Source of the DNA: Paenibacillus spongiae
GTDB taxonomy: Bacteria; Bacillota; Bacilli; Paenibacillales; Paenibacillaceae
NCBI RefSeq assembly: GCF_024734895.1
Contig: NZ_CP091430.1
Location: forward strand, 602,501 to 666,500
Direction of reading: 5' to 3'
Length of the DNA: 64,000 nt
Each line of letters starts with the position of its first letter. Within the stretch, counting starts at the first letter, position 1. The position numbers and the translations under genes are program-made. Below the pieces are notes generated by a model that was not told the DNA's origin, made no database searches, and was given only the letters and a program-made list of their open reading frames with translations. This document shows positions 44,437 to 52,720 of the stretch, in pieces.

Positions 44437-45984
44437 TTGAATTTTGCCAAAATATTTTTCGCCAGCATCAGTATCTTGATTACACTGGCGTATATGTTCA
44501 ATATCGGTTATAAATATATTTTTCAGCATGCTTCCGCCCGGATGAGATACGGTTTGACCATTGCCGTATTCATATTTGCCGGGTGGTTTGCCATGCTGTT
44601 CGGCATCCGTGTCAATGGCGTTACGCTGCTCGATCTCCGGTTTGTCCCCTCGATCGTTGCCGTTCTCGTTTTCCCGAGTCCATGGGCGATTATCGGGATC
44701 AGCAGCGGCATCGGCGTTGGCAGGCTGTTCTTCGGCACGGATTTGTCGGGCTGGATGGGATTGCTCAATATGACGCTTACCGGTATCGTATGCGCCGGCC
44801 TGAACGTTTGGATGAAGCGGTTGACCTGGCGCTTCGTCTGGAAGAGCGCAGCGACCATTCTTATCGTCAATCTAGTCTACGCGCTTCTTGCGCTATTCAC
44901 CATGTACGTGACGAAGACAATGACGATTAGCGCCTATTGGAATGCGATCGGGGCATATGTCCTTCCGGTCAGAATCGTGCTTTGCGCCTTGTTTGTCTTT
45001 ATCATCCGGGATTTTCAGAAGGAGCAGCTTCGCGTCGATGAGCTGCGCACGATGAACCGGCTGCTGAGGAGGCAGACGAGCGAGTTGCGCCAGGCGAAGC
45101 GGGACGTGGAGGAGAAAGCAAGGGAGCTGCTGCTGGCATCCAAATACAAATCCGAGTTTCTGGCCAACATGTCGCATGAACTGAAGACGCCGCTTAATAG
45201 TGTCATTCTGCTGTCGCAGCTGATCCGCGATAATGACGAGGGCCGCTATGAAGACGACGAGGTTAATTATGCCGAGCTGATCCATGTGGCGGGCAATGAT
45301 CTGCTGCAGCTCATTAACGATATTCTAGACTTGTCGAAGGTGGAAGCAGGCAAGATGGACGTGAACTTCGAGCGGGTATCGGTCCAGGAGCTCGTTTCGC
45401 TTCTGCACCTGCAGTTTCAGCCGATGGCCGATCAGAAGAAGCTGGCGTTCGAAGCGGATATTTCGCCTCATGTTCCCGATACGCTGGTGACCGATGCGCT
45501 TCGCGTGAATCAAATCTTGCGCAATTTGCTTGTTAATGCGTTTAAATTCACGGAATCCGGCAGTGTGAAGCTGTCGGTGAAGCCGGAGGGAGGAGCCAAG
45601 GCGGTCGAATCCGGCCGTACCGGGAGAAGGAAGGCGCACACCTGGAATATTGCCCCCTGGGGGCGCCAGCTCGCAAGACCACTGCCGCCGCAGCGGGTTT
45701 CATTCACGGTTACCGATACGGGAATCGGCATTGAGCCGGAGAAGCAGGAGCTTATATTCGAAGCTTTCCGGCAGGAGGACGGGGCGATCAACCGCAAATA
45801 CGGAGGAACCGGTTTGGGCTTATCCATCAGCTTGCAGCTTGCGAGGCTGCTGGGCGGTTCATTAAAGCTCCAGAGCGAGAAGCACAGCGGAAGCTCCTTC
45901 ACGCTCTCCCTGCCGGTAAAACCGCCGGTGAAGCCGAACGAGGATGCAGCCGAGCAGGAGGAGCCGAGACATGCCGGCATATGA
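44437..45984 (+). CDS. Membrane sensor histidine kinase, 5TMR-LYT type
   Basis: A 515-residue kinase. Five or six N-terminal membrane helices (residues ~5-190) match the 5TMR-LYT sensor (LLDLRFVPSIVAVLVFPSPW then AIIGISSGIGVGRLFFG). A coiled linker leads to HisKA with His247 in MSHELKTPLNS and a HATPase with TDTGIGIEPEKQELIF and GGTGLGLSIS. There is an extra basic insert near residues 390-410. The TTG start at 44437 is chosen because GGGAGGAG is six bases upstream; ATG 44335 overlaps its own AGGAG. No regulator follows, so it may feed the regulator at 42864. Confidence 0.88.
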   Translation: MNFAKIFFASISILITLAYMFNIGYKYIFQHASARMRYGLTIAVFIFAGWFAMLFGIRVNGVTLLDLRFVPSIVAVLVFPSPWAIIGISSGIGVGRLFFGTDLSGWMGLLNMTLTGIVCAGLNVWMKRLTWRFVWKSAATILIVNLVYALLALFTMYVTKTMTISAYWNAIGAYVLPVRIVLCALFVFIIRDFQKEQLRVDELRTMNRLLRRQTSELRQAKRDVEEKARELLLASKYKSEFLANMSHELKTPLNSVILLSQLIRDNDEGRYEDDEVNYAELIHVAGNDLLQLINDILDLSKVEAGKMDVNFERVSVQELVSLLHLQFQPMADQKKLAFEADISPHVPDTLVTDALRVNQILRNLLVNAFKFTESGSVKLSVKPEGGAKAVESGRTGRRKAHTWNIAPWGRQLARPLPPQRVSFTVTDTGIGIEPEKQELIFEAFRQEDGAINRKYGGTGLGLSISLQLARLLGGSLKLQSEKHSGSSFTLSLPVKPPVKPNEDAAEQEEPRHAGI

Positions 45985-46030
45985 TTTCTTGTCCGTATGG
46001 AGAAGCATATCCTTTCTTATCGTTGAACAA

Positions 46031-46073
46031 AAGAGCAGCCTTCCAGCATGAAGCATGCTGGAAGGCTGCTCTT
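46031..46073. terminator. Strong bidirectional terminator
   Basis: A perfect 20-bp stem (AAGAGCAGCCTTCCAGCATG and its complement) with a 3-nt loop. The U run is better on the minus strand, so it mainly ends the O-acetylation operon. Confidence 0.85.
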
Positions 46074-46086
46074 GATGTTCAGGAGC

Positions 46087-47592
46087 CTATGGCTGGCTCA
46101 GAATAATGCGCTTGGTCACTTGATCCGGCTCTTCCTGCTTGACTTCCCAGCCCAGCGCGTCTGCCATGAACGCGAACGGAACGATCGTCTTGCCGCCGAT
46201 TAATTCGACAGGGTACGGTACGTCTACGGCTTTACCGTTTATTGTCGCTTCCATGCTTCCGACCGTTAAGACGATTTCGTGATCGCCGCGCGTGACGGTC
46301 ATCGTCTTGCTGGCCTGATCCCAGGCCAGCTCCGCTCCGAGCACGCTGGCCGCTTCCTTCGAGGGAACGAACAGAAGTTTATCCGGACCGCGAAGCTCCT
46401 TCTGCGTGAACGTAACGGCTTTGTCCGGCTCCGAGGCCAGCCGCACCGGCACCCGCATGAGGTCGCCTGCACCGGTAACGGCTACGTCCTCGACCTGTTC
46501 GCGCAAGTCATCTACAAACTGATCGACATTATCTTCCGTCACCCGATATTTGGGGTCGTCTTGGCCGATCGCACGCGCAATCCAGGTGTTCACGTTCTGG
46601 TTATGGTGAGACAAATCTTTAAACAGGTTCAGGTTGAATGTCCATTCCGCTTCGGTCTGGAAATCGTATACCTTCACGTTCGGATATTTCTTGAACTGGT
46701 CGAACATCCATTGCTTCATCGTCAGCTGCTGCTCGTAACGAGCCACGTTCAGATCGCGCCAGACGGCTTGGCGGAGAATCGAATAAGGCGGGTAGTAGAA
46801 TTTGAATTCGACATCGGGATTGGCCTTGATGAGCGGCTCGATGTAATCCGAGAAGTTCTTCTGCACCACCTCAAGCGGCTCTTCGTTCATACCGACCCGA
46901 ACCTCTTCGCTTAACGCCTTCTTGTAAAACTTCATCGCATACTGCTTCCCATAGGTCACGTAGTAATTCCAGTTGTACAGGTATTCAAGACCCATGAGCC
47001 GCTTGCCGTTGTCCGTTGCGGTCATCCGCTTGTAGATGCCCTTGATCAGCTCTTGATACGGCGTCACATTGAACCAGTATTTATAGTCGTTAAGGAAATT
47101 ATCGTCGTACAGGTAATGCGGGTAAGGGCCTTGGGCATCCAGATCAGCCGGCTTCAGGGCAAAATAATCGATTCCCCATAGCACCTGCTTTACCTTGCCG
47201 GTACGGAAGGCCACCTGCGCGATATCGTATTGTTCTTCGGCATAAGAGCCCCGGATCGACAGCTTGAGCGTCTTCCCGCCGAGCTCCTTGTCGACGACCG
47301 AAGGCAGGAAGTTCTCAGTCATCGAGGTGCCGAGAATGATCGTGTCATAATCATAGTTGCGGGCCAGGCCCGGATTCTGATAACGCTGTTCATTCGAGAA
47401 GATCGGTTCATATAAAGTCGCCTTCCGGTAGAATTGCAGCGGATCGACGATATACATCGTTAATATGGCTAAAGCCGCAAACAGCAGGGTACCAGCCGTA
47501 AATCCGGCCAGCATGCGTTTGCTGGCCTTCGTGGAAACTGTCCGACGCCGCGGCGAAGTTTTGGGCTTGAGCGTATCATCTTGAGCTTTCAT
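46087..47592 (-). CDS. SGNH/AlgX-like protein with C-terminal copper-amine-oxidase-N-like domain
   Basis: A 501-residue membrane-anchored protein. One N-terminal helix (~28-50) is followed by an external SGNH-like domain; TIILGTSMTENF carries the nucleophile-type Ser after a strand, as in DltD/AlgJ-like partners of MBOAT acyltransferases. The final ~115 residues (ELAWDQASKTMTVTRGDHE, then PFAFMADALGWEV) match the copper amine oxidase N-terminal-like domain, a surface module common in Paenibacillus. It lies 18 bp after the MBOAT gene. Likely role: final transfer of acetyl groups to a cell-wall or exopolysaccharide. Confidence 0.8.
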   Translation of the reverse strand: MKAQDDTLKPKTSPRRRTVSTKASKRMLAGFTAGTLLFAALAILTMYIVDPLQFYRKATLYEPIFSNEQRYQNPGLARNYDYDTIILGTSMTENFLPSVVDKELGGKTLKLSIRGSYAEEQYDIAQVAFRTGKVKQVLWGIDYFALKPADLDAQGPYPHYLYDDNFLNDYKYWFNVTPYQELIKGIYKRMTATDNGKRLMGLEYLYNWNYYVTYGKQYAMKFYKKALSEEVRVGMNEEPLEVVQKNFSDYIEPLIKANPDVEFKFYYPPYSILRQAVWRDLNVARYEQQLTMKQWMFDQFKKYPNVKVYDFQTEAEWTFNLNLFKDLSHHNQNVNTWIARAIGQDDPKYRVTEDNVDQFVDDLREQVEDVAVTGAGDLMRVPVRLASEPDKAVTFTQKELRGPDKLLFVPSKEAASVLGAELAWDQASKTMTVTRGDHEIVLTVGSMEATINGKAVDVPYPVELIGGKTIVPFAFMADALGWEVKQEEPDQVTKRIILSQP

Positions 47593-47610
47593 GGACGTTT
47601 CGCCGCCTTT

Positions 47611-49050
47611 CTAGAAATTAAAGTAGAGGAACTCGCTGATCCGGTTAAAGTACAGCAGGGAAATAATGAATAACAGCGCCATCGCGATGCCTGTACGCCA
47701 TGTCGGGCGGTACGACTCCATGCGCTCGGACGAGTTGCGCGCGAAGACGGCGATCGGGAAGAAGATCAGAATCATCAGGATCGCAGGCAGCAGCAGCTTC
47801 AGCATACCCATCGTCGGCATGATGCCTTCCAGTCCGGACATGCCGCGCAGAATGCGGACGGCTTGATCATAGCTCTCCGCGCGGAAGAATACCCACGTGA
47901 AGTTGATGAACATGAAGGTGATAAACCAAGCCAGCCAATTGGGCATCTTAATGCCAACCTTGGTCCATAATCGATGGATGACGGAACCTACGGCGTGCAG
48001 ACCGCCCCATATAAGGAACGTCCAGCCTGCGCCGTGCCAGAGCCCGCCGATGATGAAGACCATCGAGATGTTGAACAGCATGCGGGCTTCCCCTTTGCGG
48101 TTGCCCCCAAGCGGGAAATAGATGTATTCGCGCAGGAAACGGCTAAGCGTCATATGCCAGCGCCGCCAAAAGTCCTGGATATTAAGCGCCTTGTAGGGCG
48201 AGTTGAAGTTCTGCGGCAGCCGGATATTGAACAGGAGCGCAGCGCCGATCGCCATATCCGTATAACCGCTGAAGTCGAAGTACAGCTGGAAAGTATAGGA
48301 CAGGGAGGCGACCCATGTATCGACGAAGGAAGTGGCCGTTGCGAATCCGTCATTGGCATAGCCTGCGAAGGAATCGGCAATAACCACCTTCTTGAATAGA
48401 CCGATGCAGAACACATAGATGCCGAGAGAGGCGTTGCGCCAGCTCCAAATTTTATTCCGCTTCCGGTCGAACTGCGGCATCATCTCGCTGTGGTGCAGGA
48501 TCGGTCCGGCGATCAGATGCGGATAGAAGGTAACGAACAGCACGTAGTTCACGATATTGGCTTCACGTGCTTTCCTTCTGTATGCGTCGACCAGAAAGGC
48601 GATTTGCGTGAATGTGAAGAAGCTGATGCCCAGCGGCAGAACGAGCTTGAGCAGCGGGATGGAGGACCCTGTCCAATCATTGATGTTGCTCAAGAAGAAA
48701 TCCGCGTATTTGTAATAGATCAGCAATCCGACATTGCTCACGATACCTAATACGAGCAGCGCCTTGCGCTTGCCGCGGCCTGGCTCGTCCAGATACGAGG
48801 CTTGTCCGTCTCCGGCATCCTGACTGCCGGATTTCTTCATCATCAGCAGACGTCCGACGGTGTAGTTAAAGGCGATCGAGCCGAGAATAAGCGGAACGTA
48901 CTTGACGTCCCACCAGCCGTAGAAGAACAGCGATGCGAGTGCAAGCCATACCTTAGCGGCATAGGATAGCCGAAACTTTGTTAGCAAGAAATAGACAATG
49001 ACAGTAACAGGTAAAAAGGCAAAAATAAAGACGTACGAGTTAAACAGCAT
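47611..49050 (-). CDS. MBOAT-family O-acyltransferase (AlgI/DltB-like)
   Basis: A 479-residue protein with ~11 membrane helices. The family centre RWHMTLSRFLREYIYFPLGG and the catalytic His in GGLWHGAGWTFLIWGG are intact. AlgI/DltB-type proteins pass acyl groups from cytoplasmic donor across the membrane to an external acceptor. It is co-transcribed with the SGNH-like partner at 46087, making a two-gene polysaccharide O-acetylation module. A weak TAGGAG lies before ATG 49050. Confidence 0.92.
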   Translation of the reverse strand: MLFNSYVFIFAFLPVTVIVYFLLTKFRLSYAAKVWLALASLFFYGWWDVKYVPLILGSIAFNYTVGRLLMMKKSGSQDAGDGQASYLDEPGRGKRKALLVLGIVSNVGLLIYYKYADFFLSNINDWTGSSIPLLKLVLPLGISFFTFTQIAFLVDAYRRKAREANIVNYVLFVTFYPHLIAGPILHHSEMMPQFDRKRNKIWSWRNASLGIYVFCIGLFKKVVIADSFAGYANDGFATATSFVDTWVASLSYTFQLYFDFSGYTDMAIGAALLFNIRLPQNFNSPYKALNIQDFWRRWHMTLSRFLREYIYFPLGGNRKGEARMLFNISMVFIIGGLWHGAGWTFLIWGGLHAVGSVIHRLWTKVGIKMPNWLAWFITFMFINFTWVFFRAESYDQAVRILRGMSGLEGIMPTMGMLKLLLPAILMILIFFPIAVFARNSSERMESYRPTWRTGIAMALLFIISLLYFNRISEFLYFNF

Positions 49051-49362
49051 GTGCGGCCTAACACTCCTAACTTCGATTGACGGATTCGGGACAATCTAAC
49101 TCATTAATTTATATCATATTCGCCCGCATTCGTCGAATTTGTACATCAAATGACATCGATTGCTGAGGGGACCAAACACTAAAGATTTGACGCATCCGGA
49201 GGGCGAAATGTTTGGCCTTTGACGCACCGACATAAAATAGACACAAATTTACAGGCGGCAGGAGATCGGCATGAGCCGAGGGCGGATCGTTCTGTAACGA
49301 GTTAGATGTCTATGGCTTGTTTACAATACCAAGCACTTCTTAATGATTTCGTTGCCGGTTCC

Positions 49363-49467
49363 TTAACGTTTCCTTAACAAGCCGGGTTTTATGGAAATGA
49401 CCTCACGCAGCAGGGCTGTATTACCGACAAAAAAGACTTGACTTTTTCGCTGCTGATGCGATATATT
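49363..49467 (+). promoter_or_regulatory. tRNA-Thr promoter and upstream PhoP-box-like repeat
   Basis: In the 450-bp gene-free region 49051-49499, TTAACG-N5-TTAACA (49363-49379) has 11-bp period and matches the PhoP box consensus. Further on, TTGACT (49438) and TATATT (49462) with an 18-bp spacer form a good promoter ~33 bp before the tRNA. Whether the repeat serves the tRNA or the divergent MBOAT operon is unclear. The rest of 49051-49362 shows no gene. Confidence 0.5.
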
Positions 49468-49499
49468 ATAAAAGTCGTCGCGACGATATCTCTTCTTAT

Positions 49500-49574
49500 G
49501 CTGATGTAGCTCAGGGGTAGAGCAACGCACTCGTAATGCGTAGGCCGGGGGTTCAATTCCCTTCATCAGCACCA
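49500..49574 (+). tRNA. tRNA-Thr (anticodon CGT)
   Basis: Acceptor arms GCTGATG and CATCAGC pair fully, with encoded ACCA end. D arm GCTC/GAGC, anticodon arm ACGCA-CTCGTAA-TGCGT (anticodon CGT, codon ACG), and T arm with TTCAATT loop are all present. The T stem has two G-T pairs. Promoter upstream and terminator downstream show a single-gene unit. Confidence 0.95.
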
Positions 49575-49589
49575 TACAACACCAACAAC

Positions 49590-49627
49590 GACGCGGGTTT
49601 CCGAGTATACGGAACCGCGTCTTTTTT
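49590..49627 (+). terminator. Terminator of the tRNA-Thr gene
   Basis: GACGCGGGTTTCCG and CGGAACCGCGTC pair (one bulge) with a 7-nt loop, then TTTTTT. Confidence 0.8.
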
Positions 49628-50197
49628 GTTTTCTTCCAACATTCTTCTAACCTTTAGTCAGCTCAAGCGAGCTTTCGTTCTTATTTTGGAGGCCAGTAAT
49701 GGAGTCACCACTATCAACGCTGGCGCAGGCAGGGTGATCGGGCTTCAATTGGAATGATATTAAATTCTTCGATCAAGATCATCAGTTCTGTGTATGAATC
49801 AGCTGTACCTTCGGGGATTGCTGCGCCGTCCGGATCACGTTCGACATCTGCGTCTCGAATGACCGGTGCAGAAACCTTCTTGGCGGAAGGGAAAAGCACA
49901 ACGGCAGATGCTGCGGCTAACAGCTTGGATTGCAGCTTCCGAGGTTAGCTTGCGGCTCATCATGTACGGCGGGTGCCGTGCAATCCTTTCATCGGCAGCA
50001 ATCGTTTCATATAAATGCGCGGTTCCTCTAGCAGGAGCCGCTTATTTTTTTGTTTCCAGACTAGAGATATTGGCAGCGGAAGGTGAGGTGATCCCGCGTC
50101 ATTGCTGCGTTTCACATATTAACGAGGAATACTTGTCCACGCTCATACCGTTAATTCTCATAGAATAGATTAGGCTTCACAAAGAGGAGGAAAATAG
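49628..50197. other. Gene-poor stretch with a possible decayed ORF on the minus strand
   Basis: 570 bp without a supported gene. CCAACA-N5-CTAACC at 49636-49652 is a weaker copy of the 11-bp-period repeat. On the minus strand 49975-49714 reads MSRKLTSEAAIQ and then, in another frame, LLAAASAVVLFPSAKKVSAP followed by ~45 polar residues to a stop, as if a small exported protein had suffered a frameshift. This is weak and could be chance. Confidence 0.25.
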
Positions 50198-50305
50198 ATG
50201 TCAGCAAAAGTGAAAGTGAAAAACGTCAAAGTGGTACGCAAAACTTGCGGCAATATGTTCGGCAATCGCAATATGATGTTCGGTAACAACAACAACAGCT
50301 GCTAA
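50198..50305 (+). CDS. 35-residue Met/Cys/Asn-rich peptide upstream of the tyrosinase-like gene
   Basis: ATG 50198 follows AAAGAGGAGG, one of the strongest ribosome sites in the window. The peptide has a basic alternating N-terminal half (MSAKVKVKNVKVVRK) and a C-terminal half with Cys17 and Cys35 bracketing two MFGN units and four consecutive Asn. No signal peptide. It looks like a RiPP precursor, a spore-coat peptide or a Met/Cys metal carrier. The tyrosinase-like gene begins 155 bp downstream after a hairpin. Function unknown. Confidence 0.6.
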   Translation: MSAKVKVKNVKVVRKTCGNMFGNRNMMFGNNNNSC

Positions 50306-50351
50306 TTGCATCCGAGAACGATGCATCTAAATGATCAGCATCCATGTTACA

Positions 50352-50384
50352 GAAGGTCCGCCTCTTTGAGAGGCGGGCTTCTTC
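50352..50384 (+). terminator. Hairpin between the peptide and tyrosinase-like genes
   Basis: GAAGGTCCGCCTC and GAGGCGGGCTTC pair with a 4-nt loop; only TTC follows, so it may be a leaky terminator allowing a high peptide-to-enzyme ratio. Confidence 0.55.
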
Positions 50385-50460
50385 CATTTCGTCAGCAGCG
50401 AACCGTTCGTCAGGCTCATTCATAAACTAGCTATACGTAAACCTGACTGGAGGAAACTGT

Positions 50461-51129
50461 ATGCCGACAATACCGAATTTTCCAGCGGCTCTTCTGGAGG
50501 AGCACAGCCGTTGGCATCATGTGAACCATCAAGCTAATCCAACTAACCTGCCCCCTGGATATGGAGAACGGTTCCTGCAGTTTCATCGGAACTATATTGC
50601 CCGTGCGCTGCAATGGTACAACCAGATGGGCTATGATCCGCATCTAGTGGAGCCATGGCAGGAGGTGCCGTCGGCTATTCGCAATTCACCTTGCTATAAT
50701 CAAGCGGCCGAGAGGCGGATTCGCTTTAATCCGCAGTCCTTCGCTACGGCTGACGAGCTGGGGGCATTTATTGAAGCTTCCAATATCCATGGCTGCATTC
50801 ATCAGGAGTCGGCCCGGATCTACGAAGAGCCTGAAATGAATGATTTCGATCTCGCTCCGCGAAATACGCTTTTCTATAATATCCACACTATGATCGACGG
50901 CTGGTATCAGCAATGGGAGCGTACGATGGGAATTCGAGGCACGCGACCAGCGCATACTTCCACGCGGACGGTTATTCAAGGTTCGGATGCGCGGAAGAAT
51001 AGAACGGTTAATGCGAGGGCGAGGAAAGGCAATAAGCTGGCGATGCCGGTGCAGGGGCGGAAAAGCTGCGTTCGGGTAGTAGCGAAAGCTCGTGCCCAAA
51101 CGGTACGGCTGCTGAGGCGGAAAAAATGA
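50461..51129 (+). CDS. Compact tyrosinase-like (type 3 copper) protein
   Basis: A 222-residue cytoplasmic protein. Residues 38-46 (FLQFHRNYI, His42) match the CuA FLxWHR box, with further His at 15, 19, 20 and 23 (spacing 27 between His15 and His42 as in Bacillus tyrosinase). His110 and His114 give the CuB HxxxH, and His142 in TLFYNIHTMIDGWYQQW the last ligand box. The usual second CuA His, nine before His42, is absent (Gly33), so the site may be atypical. The C-terminal ~65 residues are Arg/Lys-rich. GGAGGAAACTGT precedes the ATG. A phenol oxidase acting on the peptide encoded upstream or on spore-coat tyrosines is one inference. Confidence 0.6.
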   Translation: MPTIPNFPAALLEEHSRWHHVNHQANPTNLPPGYGERFLQFHRNYIARALQWYNQMGYDPHLVEPWQEVPSAIRNSPCYNQAAERRIRFNPQSFATADELGAFIEASNIHGCIHQESARIYEEPEMNDFDLAPRNTLFYNIHTMIDGWYQQWERTMGIRGTRPAHTSTRTVIQGSDARKNRTVNARARKGNKLAMPVQGRKSCVRVVAKARAQTVRLLRRKK

Positions 51130-51229
51130 ATCGAGGCTGCGCCGGTTTGTTCGCTCGCGCAGCCTCGATTATGGGCGATGTGGTCCGGACGCGCGCTGGG
51201 CTCCTTACGTAAGCTTGCGCAGCCGTGCA

Positions 51230-51369
51230 CTGTAACGCCCTTATTCGGAGCTACAGCCTCGCAAAGCCATGTGCTGGGCCCCATGCGGAGGCTGTAAGAC
51301 CGCTTTTCGCTCTTACAGCTTTATCGCTGGAACAGTTCTGCACTGTAACGCCCTTTTTCGGCGCTACAG
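51230..51369. repeat. Three 27-bp palindromic repeats
   Basis: Units at 51230-51256, 51292-51318 and 51343-51369 share the form CTGTAA...TACAG with a T-rich centre. The second has perfect 8-bp arms (CTGTAAGA/TCTTACAG); the first and third differ by two bases from each other and also share the preceding TGCA. Spacing is 62 and 51 bp. They fill the space between a plus-strand and a minus-strand gene end, as REP/BIME-like elements do. Confidence 0.75.
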
Positions 51370-51380
51370 ACGTCCACAGC

Positions 51381-52013
51381 CTACAATTGTGCCAGCAGAG
51401 TCCGGAATAAGCCGGCATAGTAAGTGAACGGGCGCGGTACAAAGTCCGCGGCCTTAACGACTCGTTCGGCCGCCCGAAGAGTACCATCGCCTGTGCATTC
51501 CATGCCCGTGACGGTGACCTGCGCCAGCTCGTTTTCGAACAAGGCGATCATGACCTCGAGATCGGCCTCGTACACACCGGCGACTTCTTCAACTTGCAGG
51601 TGAAGATCGGCCAGCGTGCCCTCGTAAACCAAGCCATAGACAGAGCTAATCTCACGATCGATGAACGAAACGCCCTTCGCCGTGCCGACGGCTTCGTGCC
51701 TGGTTTCACCGAGAGGCAGCAGCGAGTCGAACTGCACGGGGATACCCAGCTCTTCTTCGACTTCCCTATACGCATCGCGCATCGTCTCGCCTGCCGTCAG
51801 GTGACCCGCGGCGGTGATGTCATAATGGAGAGGGAAGGTATCTTTATCCGAGCTGCGCTGCTGGAACAAGACAAGCTTGCGGCTGCCGTCCCGGCGGCAC
51901 AACCAGCAGTGGAAGGAACGGTGCCAGAAGCCTTGCGCATGAACTTCGCTTCGAGCCGCCGTACCAATCCAAGTCTCTGCTTCGTCATAGATATCGAAGC
52001 GTTCTTCTTGCAT
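51381..52013 (-). CDS. NUDIX hydrolase
   Basis: A 210-residue enzyme with the Nudix helix GHLTAGETMRDAYREVEEEL (six rather than seven residues between Glu and REVEEE, as in the IDI-like subgroup). The start MQEERFDIYDEAETWIG and the SSDKDTFPLHYDITAAGH block match Nudix proteins similar to isopentenyl-diphosphate isomerase. It hydrolyses a nucleoside diphosphate derivative; substrate unknown. The start at 52013 is preferred (GGACGGAGG upstream, family-like N-terminus) over the open frame to 52049. Confidence 0.85.
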   Translation of the reverse strand: MQEERFDIYDEAETWIGTAARSEVHAQGFWHRSFHCWLCRRDGSRKLVLFQQRSSDKDTFPLHYDITAAGHLTAGETMRDAYREVEEELGIPVQFDSLLPLGETRHEAVGTAKGVSFIDREISSVYGLVYEGTLADLHLQVEEVAGVYEADLEVMIALFENELAQVTVTGMECTGDGTLRAAERVVKAADFVPRPFTYYAGLFRTLLAQL

Positions 52014-52050
52014 GCCTCCGTCCTTATCCTCCGCAGCGTAAAGGTCCATT

Positions 52051-52536
52051 CTACGACACCGCGCTGCCTTCCGAGATATGGGAGGTGCAATGTGAGCAGC
52101 GAGTTGCTTTCAGCGGAATTTTGGACAAGCAATACGGGCAATCTTTCTCCGTCGGTTCTGCGGCAGCGGCAGGCTCTTCTTCCTTGGCGTTCATTCTACG
52201 CAAAGCGTTCGCACCCTTTACGACCATGAAAATACAGAAAGCGACTATGGTAAAATCGATAACGACATTAATGAACTGGCCATACGCGATGACGACCGCG
52301 CCGTTTGCTTGCGCATCAGCGAGCGTCTTGGCTTCTTTTCCTATGTCATCCAGAGGGAGAAACATATCCTTGAAGTTAACATTGCCAAGTACTTTACTGA
52401 TCGGCGGCATTATCATATCGTTAACCAGCGAGGTAACGATCTTGCCGAAAGCGGCACCGATAATGACCCCCACGGCCAAATCGAGCACATTCCCTTTTAC
52501 CGCAAATTCTCTAAATTCCTTCAAAATCTTCATCAT
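52051..52536 (-). CDS. mscL: Large-conductance mechanosensitive channel MscL with C-terminal zinc ribbon
   Basis: A 161-residue protein. [20 protein letters not shown] is the MscL N-terminal signature leading into TM1; TM2 ([18 protein letters not shown]) follows a periplasmic loop. Two membrane helices form the pore that opens under osmotic downshock. After the cytoplasmic helix there is a CxxC...CxxC zinc ribbon ([18 protein letters not shown]), an extension seen in some Firmicutes. AGGAGG lies 12 bases before the chosen ATG; the frame is open to 52560. Confidence 0.93.
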   Translation of the reverse strand: MMKILKEFREFAVKGNVLDLAVGVIIGAAFGKIVTSLVNDMIMPPISKVLGNVNFKDMFLPLDDIGKEAKTLADAQANGAVVIAYGQFINVVIDFTIVAFCIFMVVKGANALRRMNAKEEEPAAAAEPTEKDCPYCLSKIPLKATRCSHCTSHISEGSAVS

Positions 52537-52720
52537 CTTTCTAGGACGCCTCCTGAACATATTATTCGTTCTATTATAACGCAGACTTTCTTTCTCAGAC
52601 AGTACCGAATGAGAGATATGCAGCCTGTCATATTTCCTGTCGTTAAAAAAAGGATTATATGTAAAAATGTCGAATTTTACCTAAGAAGCCTATTACTGAA
52701 GCAATCGAGGATAGAACTGT

